A program made the translations under genes and the position numbers. Positions 16,392 through 25,507 of a stretch of DNA of 47,710 nucleotides are shown in pieces. The stretch is taken from the NCBI GenBank assembly GCA_010672785.1, contig JAAHFX010000010.1, forward strand, positions 1 through 47,710, in the 5' to 3' direction. The DNA is from Sphaerospermopsis sp. SIO1G1. Its GTDB lineage: Bacteria; Cyanobacteriota; Cyanobacteriia; Cyanobacteriales; Nostocaceae. The stretch's first letter is position 1, and each line of letters opens with the position of its first letter. The notes below the pieces were generated by a model. It was given only the letters and a program-made list of their open reading frames with translations. It ran no database searches and was not told the DNA's origin.

Positions 16392-17288
16392 TTAACCGCC
16401 GCCGCCACAGCCTCCACCACCGCAACCTCCACCGCAACTACTTCCACCACAACTACTTCCTCCACTGCAACTGCTTCCTCCACCACAGCTACTTCCTCCA
16501 CCACAACTGCTACTACTGCTACTTCCTCCACCACCACTACTGCTACTACTACGGCGGCTACTTCGTTTGCTACTGCTACCACGTTTACCACCACCGCTGC
16601 CACCATTATTACTACTAACGATGATGATCAATATAATTACTACTAAAACTAGGAAAAAGACAACTGAAGCAACTGGTATTTGAGTGACTGTAGAACTAAT
16701 ACTTGATGCTAAAGCAATTGGAGAATTAACTGTTGTTAGTAGGAAAGTAAATAGCAATCCTAAATAAATATTTAGGTTTTTTACAACTGGAATTTTAAAC
16801 TGCTTGAGTGGCAAATTAGGCTTAGTTATGACCCAATTTTTGTTGGTGTCTATGCGCTGAAAAGTTGTGTTCTGATTAAACCAAATATCAGCAGGAGGAT
16901 TTTCTCCGAATAACTTGTGATAGCTGTTGATGGTATTCAAAAACCAATCACTAAATTTCTCAGTTTCTTGGTTGCTACCATCAGAGGGAAAATGATGTAA
17001 TTCTATTCCCAATAATGGACAAAATTCTTGCCAATAAGATTGGGTATATGTTAAGTGTAAATGCCAAACTTGGTCTATTGTATCTGATGGTGATACTGGA
17101 TGTTGGCTAACGGCGGCAATGAAGGCAAATTTTTTGTATTCTGCGATCGCACGTTGAGTATATTCTGGTGTCCAATTATTTTCTTGTGCGAGTTTTTTAC
17201 TAAAGGATAAATTAGCGTTTTGTTTATCCAAGGAAAATTCCTGGATACGTTGATATAGTTCTGTTTGTTGAATGTTCATAGTTTTCAA
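16392..17288 (-). CDS. GRDP-like protein with membrane helix and Gly/Ser/Cys-rich tail
   Basis: 298 residues. Residues about 10-150 resemble the glycine-rich-domain-protein (GRDP, PF07173-type) domain: EYKKFAFIAAVSQHPVSPSD then IDQVWHLHLTYTQSYWQEFC, where the two His of WHLHL are a family hallmark. Two hydrophobic segments follow (about 170-190 and 202-223, VASVVFFLVLVVIILIIIVS). The last about 70 residues are nearly all Gly, Ser and Cys with a basic RRSSSSSG stretch (SSSSCGGGSSCGGGSSCSGG). Such tails occur in other bacterial membrane proteins of unknown role (TIGR04222-like). Met4 is an alternative start. The same base triplets read as poly-Val in another frame; that frame is not coding. Partner of the DUF2207 gene downstream; function unknown. 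Confidence 0.78.
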   Translation of the reverse strand: MKTMNIQQTELYQRIQEFSLDKQNANLSFSKKLAQENNWTPEYTQRAIAEYKKFAFIAAVSQHPVSPSDTIDQVWHLHLTYTQSYWQEFCPLLGIELHHFPSDGSNQETEKFSDWFLNTINSYHKLFGENPPADIWFNQNTTFQRIDTNKNWVITKPNLPLKQFKIPVVKNLNIYLGLLFTFLLTTVNSPIALASSISSTVTQIPVASVVFFLVLVVIILIIIVSSNNGGSGGGKRGSSSKRSSRRSSSSSGGGGSSSSSSCGGGSSCGGGSSCSGGSSCGGSSCGGGCGGGGCGGGG

Positions 17289-17444
17289 GATTTAATCTTG
17301 TTTCTATGAGTTTTTCTGTGCAAGCAGGGTGATGTTATCTGAATATTTACAAAACTTCATATTTTATGTATTGATGAGGAAAATCAAGTCTTTGCATCTA
17401 TTTTTACTGAGACAGAACTTAGCCAGAAGTCATGGAAGATTGAA

Positions 17445-17473
17445 CCACAGAGAACACAGAGAACACAGAGAAA
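17445..17473. repeat. Dispersed ACACAGAGA repeat at 3' end of glycosyltransferase gene
   Basis: CCACAGAGAACACAGAGAAC units end about five bases from the stop codon of the downstream-oriented GT39 gene. Confidence 0.8.
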
Positions 17474-17477
17474 GATT

Positions 17478-19019
17478 TTATAAGCTAGAGACTAAAGTAA
17501 AACCATTCACTTTTCCTAAAATTTCACCTTGATTTAAGTTAAGTTGATTTAAACTTTCATTTTCTACTAATAAATAAGATTCACTATCTAACATCTCTTG
17601 TAATTGAGGAATAGATGTAGCAATTATTTGACAATTACTATAAAAATCTAAACTAGGACGACTATATCTAAAAGATGTGTAAATTTTAGATCCGGCGGGA
17701 ACATATTGACGAATTAATTCAGCTACTGGTTTCACAGGAAAAGCTTCATTCAACTCCCATATCCAAGATTCTGAACTCATTAATAATAACAAAACTAAAT
17801 ACATTCCTATGAATAATGTCAAAATAAAATTACGGTTGTATTTACCAACTAACATTGAAGTTATGAGCATACTTATTCCTAATGTAATACTCATCAGTAT
17901 TAACAGAGGTTGGTTATCAAAATAAGTAAAATAAATACAACCACCTAAAGCAATGACAATTAAGAAGTTTAAAAATCCTCGGAAAAATTTGAGATTAAAT
18001 CTTTTTATCTGCCACATTTCCATTAATTTAGCTCCAATTGCTAAAGCAAAAAACGGATATATAGGCATTACATACCAAGGTAATTTGGTACTCATGAATG
18101 AGATACTTGTAAAATAAAATGTTGTCCCGATAAGAACCAATTTACTCCAAGTTTGACGACGTTGTTGCCATGCTAAATATAGACCTCCAGGTAGGAAAAA
18201 CAACCAAGGAAAGCCATATTTGATGATTTCTATGAGATAATACCAAATAGGCCCACTATTACCTTCTACAGACTCAAATACCCTAGCAAAAGACTGATCT
18301 TGAAAATTGATGTCTAAAAAATTATTTCCATAGTATTTCCATTGCAGAAAATACCAACAAACAGGCAAGATACTACCTAATAATATTCCTAGCCATAAAT
18401 ATAAATTTTTCAATAATTTAATTTGCTGGTTGACTATAATAAATAAAAATGAAATTCCACCTAAGAGTAAAACTATTATACCTTTGGTCATGGTAATTAA
18501 TCCCAGGCTAACACCAATTCCTAAAGCATAAATTCGTTGATGACGAGATTTTAAAATACAAAATAATAAGAAAATAAAAAAAGTTATAATTGCGCCATCT
18601 AACATTGCTAATCTACCATGACGCACTACTGGTAACATTGTCATGTAAACTAAGGCAGAAAATAAAGCTGGCAAACTTGCTTGAAAAGCTAAATTTGCTG
18701 TTAGATAAAATAAAGGTACTCCTAAAGCAGTTAATATCGCACTTGGTAGGCGGGTTGTCCACTCATTTACACCACCTAAAGAATAAGCAAAAGCAATTAA
18801 CCAATGTATTAAAGGTGGTTTATTATGATATGGTTCACCGCCTAAAGTTGGATAAAGCCAAACCATTTGTTCAGCAGGACTACGCCAAATTTCATGGGCA
18901 ACCTGTGCTATAGTACCTTCATCCCAATCTCTTAAAGGTAAGTTTCCTAAACAGATCAGCCATAAACATAAAGATGCAATTAATAGACCTAATAACCAGT
19001 TTTTCTGAGCAAAAATCAT
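17478..19019 (-). CDS. GT39/ArnT-type glycosyltransferase, integral membrane
   Basis: 513 residues with about 11-12 predicted membrane helices (e.g. WLLGLLIASLCLWLICLGNL). The first periplasmic loop has LPLRDWDEGTIAQVAHEIWR, matching the catalytic Asp-Glu of GT-C enzymes of the ArnT/PMT group, followed by GEPYHNKPPLIHWLIAFAY. A second family pattern is MSTKLPWYVMPIYPFFALAI. The enzyme probably transfers a sugar from a polyprenyl-phosphate carrier to lipid or protein on the outer face of the inner membrane. Only the ArnT-like class is clear; the true substrate is unknown and cyanobacteria usually lack aminoarabinose lipid A. It stands alone, and its 3' end abuts a repeat. Confidence 0.88.
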   Translation of the reverse strand: MIFAQKNWLLGLLIASLCLWLICLGNLPLRDWDEGTIAQVAHEIWRSPAEQMVWLYPTLGGEPYHNKPPLIHWLIAFAYSLGGVNEWTTRLPSAILTALGVPLFYLTANLAFQASLPALFSALVYMTMLPVVRHGRLAMLDGAIITFFIFLLFCILKSRHQRIYALGIGVSLGLITMTKGIIVLLLGGISFLFIIVNQQIKLLKNLYLWLGILLGSILPVCWYFLQWKYYGNNFLDINFQDQSFARVFESVEGNSGPIWYYLIEIIKYGFPWLFFLPGGLYLAWQQRRQTWSKLVLIGTTFYFTSISFMSTKLPWYVMPIYPFFALAIGAKLMEMWQIKRFNLKFFRGFLNFLIVIALGGCIYFTYFDNQPLLILMSITLGISMLITSMLVGKYNRNFILTLFIGMYLVLLLLMSSESWIWELNEAFPVKPVAELIRQYVPAGSKIYTSFRYSRPSLDFYSNCQIIATSIPQLQEMLDSESYLLVENESLNQLNLNQGEILGKVNGFTLVSSL

Positions 19020-19043
19020 TTTCTTTGTAATATCAATAATTTC

Positions 19044-19229
19044 CTAGCTAATGTTTTGAAATTTTAAAAACAAGTGTAGGAAGAGTAGCCAGAGTTTCAA
19101 AAATATTGAACTTGTTGAGACTCCCACAGATGCACTGTTTCCTGTTCCCTGTTCCCTTTTGTATTTAGGATTTATTTCTAACTCTAAATATTCTTCTGGA
19201 GTGTAATATTGCTTTTCTGTTAGTTGCAT
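19044..19229 (-). pseudogene. Remnant of a Uma2/DUF820-like gene broken by a heptamer repeat
   Basis: The first about 25 codons (MQLTEKQYYTPEEYLELEIN) look like the start of Uma2-family proteins, which usually run to about 190 residues. The frame then enters GGGAACAGGGAACAGGAAAC-type repeat (about 19137-19160) and goes on into an unrelated hydrophobic tail. In another frame the tail reads SLNKFNIFETLATLPTLVFK and may be the end of a different gene, though I could not identify it. The middle of the gene is missing. I infer deletion or recombination at the repeat. Uma2 proteins are PD-(D/E)XK-fold nuclease-like and are abundant in cyanobacteria. Confidence 0.6.
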
Positions 19230-19810
19230 ATTTTTAACTAGAAAGCTACCTTAGTTATTTTAGGATAAAACTTACAGCCGCATAAAAAGTATAGATATTA
19301 ACAAATCAATAAACCTTGATCATGGGAAACTGTTGTTAACAATTTTAGTTTAATTATTTCTTATGTATATCATCACAAGATTAACCGATCTCAAGTTTAA
19401 TTTTTTCTTAAATTTTAGAGGTAAATAATTAGTCATCAAATATACACATATCATAATTTTACTGAATTTGAGTATTTTGACTCAGTTGTGTGTACTATAT
19501 TAGGAAAGGTAGTGTATACGAAATAATCATTAATTAAATCTAGATGAATTTAGAGCAAATGCTGGCAAAAGATACAAATTATAGATTCCATCAGAAACCT
19601 GGCTAAATACATAATTAATACTGATGTTTTAGACAAGAAAATCCTAATTCTATGGATAAATTTTGTAAATTTTGCTCATTTGTGAGTTAGTATGGCAATT
19701 TTATTTAGTATCAGTAAGCATCTAATTATTTAACATCTAGAAAAAGTGTGTTATTACCTACCGTCAGCAGCATCAATAAGCAACGGTTCAATCCCTGAAG
19801 GAGTTATGCA
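19230..19810. other. Intergenic region, no gene seen
   Basis: 581 AT-rich bases lie between a gene remnant and the deacetylase gene. No tandem repeat, tRNA or convincing promoter was seen. A GAAGGAG ribosome-binding site lies at its right end (about 19796-19802), 8 bases before the GTG start. Confidence 0.7.
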
Positions 19811-20722
19811 GTGGAAAATAATAAGCCATTGTTATGGTCACATAATATACTAATTTTTGCATTATGTCTCACCAGTGTAGTAGGTCTTGGTGCAATGATG
19901 CTACTAAGGACTAGAATATCAGAGGCACAGAATCAGGGAAGTCTAAATGCTGATAATCTTACAGTGAATGTTGGCACTCAAAAGCGTGTTGAGGGATTCA
20001 AAGCAGCAATGCTAACAACCTGGCAGCAAGAAGCACAAGCTAAGGGTATAGTTACTGATGTACCATCAATGTTTCAAGGAAAAACTATCAAAGCTGCTAA
20101 ACTGCCTCCAGAAAAGAAAGTAATAGCACTGACTTTCGATGATGGGCCTTGGCCAAAAAGTACGGCTCAAGTATTAGATATTCTCAAAAAAAATGATATA
20201 AAGGGTACATTCTTTGTTGTAGGGCGTAATGTCAAAAATTACCCAGACTTAACTAAACAAATAGTAGCAGAAGGACATTCCATAGCTAATCATACTTGGC
20301 ATCATTGGTATCATCACATGAATGCTCAAAAAGCAGCTTATGAAGTTGCTAATACCTCAAAGATTATTTTGGAAACCACAGGAGTGAAAACAGGTTTATT
20401 CCGTCCACCAGGTGGAATTATGACTAATGGAGTAGTCAACTATGCACGTAACAATAAGTATGCTGTGATTATGTGGTCTTCTGACTCCATAGACTATTCT
20501 CGTCCCAGTGTAGCTAAACTCATGAACAATATTTTTAAATCAGCTAGACCGGGTGGTATTGTATTGATGCACGATGGTGGTGGAGATCGCACTCGTACAG
20601 TCCAAGCTCTCCCCAAAATTATAGATAGGTTTCGCAAGCAAGGTTATGAGTTTGTCACTATTCCCGAAATGCTAGAAATGCAGGAGGAATATCAAGCTTC
20701 ACTTGCTAAGAAGGAAGAGTGA
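19811..20722 (+). CDS. Polysaccharide deacetylase (NodB domain), membrane anchored
   Basis: 303 residues from a GTG start with a good AAGGAG 8 bases upstream. A signal anchor spans about residues 11-33 (NILIFALCLTSVVGLGAMML). The NodB domain (about 103-285) has the full motif set: IALTFDDGPWP with Asp110 and Asp111, SIANHTWHH with His161 and His165 as metal ligands, LFRPPGG (Arg198), MWSSDSIDYS and GGIVLMHDGGGDRT with His254. The enzyme probably removes N-acetyl groups from peptidoglycan or exopolysaccharide in the periplasm (CE4 family). Its substrate cannot be told from the sequence. The gene is convergent with the glutamate synthase gene, with heptamer repeats between them. Confidence 0.93.
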   Translation: MENNKPLLWSHNILIFALCLTSVVGLGAMMLLRTRISEAQNQGSLNADNLTVNVGTQKRVEGFKAAMLTTWQQEAQAKGIVTDVPSMFQGKTIKAAKLPPEKKVIALTFDDGPWPKSTAQVLDILKKNDIKGTFFVVGRNVKNYPDLTKQIVAEGHSIANHTWHHWYHHMNAQKAAYEVANTSKIILETTGVKTGLFRPPGGIMTNGVVNYARNNKYAVIMWSSDSIDYSRPSVAKLMNNIFKSARPGGIVLMHDGGGDRTRTVQALPKIIDRFRKQGYEFVTIPEMLEMQEEYQASLAKKEE

Positions 20723-20801
20723 GGGGGTGAGTGGATGAGGGGGTGAGGGGGAGAATATATTCTTACCCAGTCACCAGTCACCATTCACCAGTCACCTGTC
20801 A
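20723..20801. repeat. Heptamer repeats (GGGGGTGA and CAGTCAC types)
   Basis: GAGGGGGTGAG units (about 20722-20755) and CAGTCACCAGTCACCATTCA units (about 20768-20801) fill the gap between two convergent genes. Confidence 0.85.
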
Positions 20802-20806
20802 CCTAA

Positions 20807-23800
20807 CTAAACCGAACTCAACTGCTTACTAGCAACTTCAGCATTAGCTTCAGCACTATCAGCTTCCGAAGGTGGTACAACTTGCCAGAACTTAGGTAGA
20901 TATTCTGACCAGTTTTGTAAAATTAACTGTGCTTTGGCTGAACCAGTGCGATCGCAATGTGCTTGAATTAAGTCACGTAGTTGTTTTGCACCAGCTTCTG
21001 AAACTACTCTTTGAATACTGACGATGGTTTGGTTGACACATTCTGGGAAACTACCCTCTTCATCTAAGAAGTAACCTAGTCCTCCAGTCATACCTGCACC
21101 GACGTTACGGCCGACTTTACCGAGAACCACAATTACACCACCGGTCATATATTCACAACAGTGATCACCAGCACCTTCAATTACTGCTGTACCTTTGGAA
21201 TTACGAACTGCAAACCTTTCTCCAGCTAAACCGTTAGCGAATAAGACACCACCGGTTGAACCATATAAACAGGTATTACCGACAATTACGTTTTCAGCGG
21301 AATTATAAGTTGCATTTGCAGGGGGTTTGATGATAATTTCCCCACCGTGCATTCCTTTTCCTACATAGTCGTTCGCTTCCCCTTCTAAGGTTAAGGTTAA
21401 ACCGGGTAGGTTAAATGCACCGAAACTTTGACCAACACTACCGAGTAAGTTGAGGTTAATTTGTCCTTCAAAACCACTATCTCCGTATTGAGATGCGATC
21501 GCCCCAGCTAAACGAGATCCTACGGTTCTGTCAGTGTTGACAACTTCAAAAGTCTTAGTCAGGGTAGACTGATTTTTGATTGCTGCTTGAATATCTGCAT
21601 CAGCTAAAATCTGATCATCTAAAACTGTACCGTTGCTGTGGACTGGTTCATGTTCTAACCAACTACGATCTGATTTTGCATCGGGTAATTTTGTCAAACA
21701 GTCTAAATTAATGGTCTGGGTTTTGGTTAACTTCGCATCGGAACGTTGTCTTAAAATGTCCGCTCTACCAGTTAACTCACTCAAAGAACGATAACCCAAT
21801 TTAGCTAATAAACTGCGTACCTCTTCCGCGACAAAGTAGAAGAAGTTGACGACACTTTCTGGAACACCTGTAAACCGTTTCCGGAGTTCTTCTTTTTGGG
21901 TAGCGACACCTTTAGGACAGGTATTCAAATGACATACCCGTGCCATAATACAACCTTCTGCGATCATGGCAATTGAACCGAAGCCAAATTCCTCTGCACC
22001 CATTAAAGAAGCAGTGATCACATCCCAACCACTCTTTAAACCACCATCAACTCTCAAGGTAACGCGATCGCGTAAACCGTTTTCCATTAAGACTCGATGT
22101 ACTTCTGTTAAACCCAGTTCCCAAGGACTACCAGCGTGTTTAATGGAACTCAAAGGGGATGCACCAGTACCACCATCATGACCGGAAATTTGGATAATGT
22201 CAGCGTTAGCTTTTGCTACACCTGCTGCAATTGTTCCAATACCAATTTCTGCTACTAATTTCACGGAAACTTGAGCTTTAGGGTTAATTTGATGGAGGTC
22301 AAAAATTAACTGTGCTAAGTCTTCAATGGAGTAAATATCGTGGTGAGGAGGAGGAGAAATTAAGGTTACACCGGCTTTAGAACGACGCAACATAGCAATA
22401 TAAGGACTGACCTTTTTCCCTGGTAACTGTCCACCTTCTCCGGGTTTTGCACCTTGTGCCATTTTAATTTCAATTTGTCTAGCACTGGCTAAATATCCCG
22501 GTGTCACGCCAAAACGACCAGAAGCGACTTGTTTGATGGCGCTGGAAGCGGTGTCGCCATTTCTTAAACCATGTAAATGGGGAAGGGTAGGAGAATTACC
22601 ACTGCTATCTACATCATTTAAAACTGTATACCGGACTGGATCTTCACCACCTTCACCGGAGTTAGACTTACCACCGATGCGGTTCATGGCGATCGCTAAA
22701 GTTTCATGTGCTTCTCTAGATAATGCACCCAAGGACATTCCCCCGGTACAGAAGCGTTTAGCAATTTCACTGACTGGTTCAACTTCTTCAATGGGGATAG
22801 AGGAGCGATCGCTCTCAAAGTCTAATAAGTCCCGTAATGCTGTAACTGGGCGGTTTTGCAGGTGTTGTTTATAAACTTCATAGTGGTCATATTGTTTCCC
22901 ATCCACAGCTTTATGTAGCGACTTCACCAATTCTGGACTATTGCTATGGTATTCACCACTGGGACGGAATTGCACAAAACCGAGGTTTTCTAATTTATTA
23001 GTTGTTAATTGGGGGAAAGCTTTACTGTGAACAGAAAGAACTTCCTGTGCTAATTCTGGACAGTTAATTCCACCAATACGGGAAGTAGTACCCCGGAAAC
23101 CTAATTCTAACAACTCACCACCAATACCGATCGCTTCAAAAATTTGTGCTGCTTGGTAACTGGAAAGGAGGGAAATTCCCATTTTGGAGAGAATTTTCAA
23201 CAACCCAGACTCTACTGCTTGACGATAATTAGCGAGCGCCTGATCTAAACTGATGGGATTAATTTTACCCCGTTCCATGAACTGTTGAGTTTTAGGATCA
23301 GACCACCAACTACGAACACTATCCAAGGATAGATAAGGACATACAGCACCCGCACCATAACCTAACAAACAAGCAAAATGGTGGGTACTCCAACATTGTC
23401 CAGTATGCACCACCAAGGAAGTTTGCATCCTTACCCCTTCCCGGATCAAATAATGGTGAACTGCACCCACCGCTAACAAAGGTGGAATGTAGGAATATTC
23501 ACCACTAATACCAGCAGTTTCTTCTGGGTTGGGGTGGATCTTGTCACTCAAGATCAAAATTTTCGCCCCCGCTTTCACCGACTCAGCAGCTTGCTTTTGC
23601 AGATTTTCTACTGCTGCTTTTAACCCTTCTGGGCCTGCGGAAATGGGGAATAGAGTTGATAATTCAGCAGTTCCAAAACCAGATAATTTAATTGCTTCTA
23701 ATTCACTATCCAACAATACTGGCGAATCTAATTTTAATCTTTTAGCGTGTTCTGCTTTGGGTTCTAATAAATTGCCTCTTTCTCCCAACTCCACCGTCAG

Positions 23801-25507
23801 AGACATCACCAATTTTTCCCTTAGTGGATCAATAGGTGGGTTTGTTACCTGAGCAAATCTTTGTTTAAAGTAGTCATACAGGAGACGAGGTTTTGATGAC
23901 AACACCGCTAAGGGAATATCATCACCCATACAAAAAGTAGGTTCACCACCATTTTGCGCCATTGGTTGGATGATCATTTCCACATCTTCACTGGTGTAAC
24001 CAAAGGCTGTTTGTTGTTGCAGTAAACTTTGTCTATCTACATTTACGGTGGTTTCTGTTGTCCCTACTACCTTACCATTCCCATTACTACCATTCCCATT
24101 CCCATTGCTAAATGTTGGTGCTAGTAAATCTTTTAATTCTTGACGGTTTTGTTTTAACCATTCTCCGTAGGGATGTAATTTAGCAATGCGTTGTTTAATT
24201 TCCCAGTTCTTTAAAACTTCGTTGCTGCTTAAATCTACAGCAATCATTTGTCCAGGCCCAAGTCTACCTTTTTCAATAATGTTCTCTTCGGGCAAGTCTA
24301 CTACACCTGCTTCTGATCCTACAACAATATAGTCGTCTTTAGTGATTAAATAACGAGCTGGTCTTAAACCGTTTCTATCTAAGGTTGCGCCTACTCTGTT
24401 ACCATCACTAAATACTAATAATGCAGGACCATCCCAAGCTTCCTGTAAACCGCTGTAATATTCGTAGAAGTCTACAATTTCCGGATGATCTTTTAAGGAA
24501 GGTTGATTTTTATACGCCTCTGGTACCATCATCATCAGACCTTCCAAGGGACTACGTCCTGAACGTATTAATAATTCTAAGACGTTATCTAAAGTAGCAG
24601 AGTCACTACTCTCAATGTTTACCAGTGGTTTAAATTCTTCTGTTCTTCCTTTCCAGATCGGATGATCTAGGGTGCTTTCCCGTGCTGTCATCCAGTTAAT
24701 GTTACCTAATAGGGTGTTAATTTCACCGTTGTGACCTAACAACCGCATTGGTTGAGCTAGTGGCCACTTGGGCATGGTGTTGGTGCTGAAGCGACGATGG
24801 TAAACTGCAAAGGCACATTTGAAAAGGGGATTTTTTAAATCTTGATAAAAGTCTCCTAATACCGCAGAACGTACCATGCCTTTATAAACTATGGTACGAC
24901 TGGAAAGGGAGCAGATATAAAATTCGTCGGAAATTTCTTTTGCTGCTTTAACAACTCGACGACGGGTGAGATACATTTCCCGTTCTAGTTCATCACCACT
25001 TTTATCAGGTGAACTAATGAAAACTTGTTCAATGTAGGGTTGGTTTTCTTTTGCTTGTATCCCCAAAACTTCAGGACTAACGGGAACTTTTCGCCAACCA
25101 ATGACTGTCAAGTTCTCTTCGGTGGCTATTTGTTCAAAGATGGCTTTTAATTTTTGCACTGATGTTTGATCTTGGGGGAAGAAGATCATTCCTACAGCCA
25201 TGTTACCTGTGTCAGCAACTTTGATTCCTTCCTGCTGAAACAATTCCCAGGGAATAGCTGTCAAAATTCCCGCCCCATCTCCTGAGTCTTGATCTGCGCT
25301 ACATCCTCCCCGATGTTCTAAACAAGTCAAGGCTTTTAAAGATTTAGCGAGAATTTCATGATTGGCTTGATTTTGACGATGGGCTATGAAGCCTACACCA
25401 CAAGCATCTCGTTCTTCTACTAACCATTTTTGCCCTGGATATGTTTGCGTATTTTCCATGATTGAAGATGTGTGATTTGAACCCTGATTTAATGAGTGCT
25501 GATTCAT
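20807..25507 (-). CDS. glsF: Ferredoxin-dependent glutamate synthase
   Basis: 1566 residues. The glutaminase (class II amidotransferase) domain begins at Cys36 in EERDACGVGF, which becomes the N-terminal nucleophile after a short propeptide is removed. Central and FMN-binding domains follow (ISGHDGGTGASPLSSIKHAG, GGLKSGWDVITASLMGAEEF). The 3Fe-4S ligands appear as CIMARVCHLNTCPKG (C-x5-C-x4-C), and the C-terminal beta-helix has GGVLFANGLAGERFAVRNSK. The enzyme turns glutamine and 2-oxoglutarate into two glutamates using reduced ferredoxin, completing the GS-GOGAT cycle. No gltD lies nearby, which fits the ferredoxin form; gltB or gltS is an equally used name. An unusual Gly/Asn-rich stretch (about residues 468-480, NGNGNGSNGNG) looks like an inserted linker. 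AGGA lies before the ATG; Met17 is an alternative start. Confidence 0.95.
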   Translation of the reverse strand: MNQHSLNQGSNHTSSIMENTQTYPGQKWLVEERDACGVGFIAHRQNQANHEILAKSLKALTCLEHRGGCSADQDSGDGAGILTAIPWELFQQEGIKVADTGNMAVGMIFFPQDQTSVQKLKAIFEQIATEENLTVIGWRKVPVSPEVLGIQAKENQPYIEQVFISSPDKSGDELEREMYLTRRRVVKAAKEISDEFYICSLSSRTIVYKGMVRSAVLGDFYQDLKNPLFKCAFAVYHRRFSTNTMPKWPLAQPMRLLGHNGEINTLLGNINWMTARESTLDHPIWKGRTEEFKPLVNIESSDSATLDNVLELLIRSGRSPLEGLMMMVPEAYKNQPSLKDHPEIVDFYEYYSGLQEAWDGPALLVFSDGNRVGATLDRNGLRPARYLITKDDYIVVGSEAGVVDLPEENIIEKGRLGPGQMIAVDLSSNEVLKNWEIKQRIAKLHPYGEWLKQNRQELKDLLAPTFSNGNGNGSNGNGKVVGTTETTVNVDRQSLLQQQTAFGYTSEDVEMIIQPMAQNGGEPTFCMGDDIPLAVLSSKPRLLYDYFKQRFAQVTNPPIDPLREKLVMSLTVELGERGNLLEPKAEHAKRLKLDSPVLLDSELEAIKLSGFGTAELSTLFPISAGPEGLKAAVENLQKQAAESVKAGAKILILSDKIHPNPEETAGISGEYSYIPPLLAVGAVHHYLIREGVRMQTSLVVHTGQCWSTHHFACLLGYGAGAVCPYLSLDSVRSWWSDPKTQQFMERGKINPISLDQALANYRQAVESGLLKILSKMGISLLSSYQAAQIFEAIGIGGELLELGFRGTTSRIGGINCPELAQEVLSVHSKAFPQLTTNKLENLGFVQFRPSGEYHSNSPELVKSLHKAVDGKQYDHYEVYKQHLQNRPVTALRDLLDFESDRSSIPIEEVEPVSEIAKRFCTGGMSLGALSREAHETLAIAMNRIGGKSNSGEGGEDPVRYTVLNDVDSSGNSPTLPHLHGLRNGDTASSAIKQVASGRFGVTPGYLASARQIEIKMAQGAKPGEGGQLPGKKVSPYIAMLRRSKAGVTLISPPPHHDIYSIEDLAQLIFDLHQINPKAQVSVKLVAEIGIGTIAAGVAKANADIIQISGHDGGTGASPLSSIKHAGSPWELGLTEVHRVLMENGLRDRVTLRVDGGLKSGWDVITASLMGAEEFGFGSIAMIAEGCIMARVCHLNTCPKGVATQKEELRKRFTGVPESVVNFFYFVAEEVRSLLAKLGYRSLSELTGRADILRQRSDAKLTKTQTINLDCLTKLPDAKSDRSWLEHEPVHSNGTVLDDQILADADIQAAIKNQSTLTKTFEVVNTDRTVGSRLAGAIASQYGDSGFEGQINLNLLGSVGQSFGAFNLPGLTLTLEGEANDYVGKGMHGGEIIIKPPANATYNSAENVIVGNTCLYGSTGGVLFANGLAGERFAVRNSKGTAVIEGAGDHCCEYMTGGVIVVLGKVGRNVGAGMTGGLGYFLDEEGSFPECVNQTIVSIQRVVSEAGAKQLRDLIQAHCDRTGSAKAQLILQNWSEYLPKFWQVVPPSEADSAEANAEVASKQLSSV

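Noticed and set aside
16388..16606. A 72-residue Val/Ala-rich reading frame on the minus strand
   Set aside because: It is the alternative frame of the Gly/Ser/Cys repeat in the GRDP-like gene; composition is an artefact of the triplet repeat.
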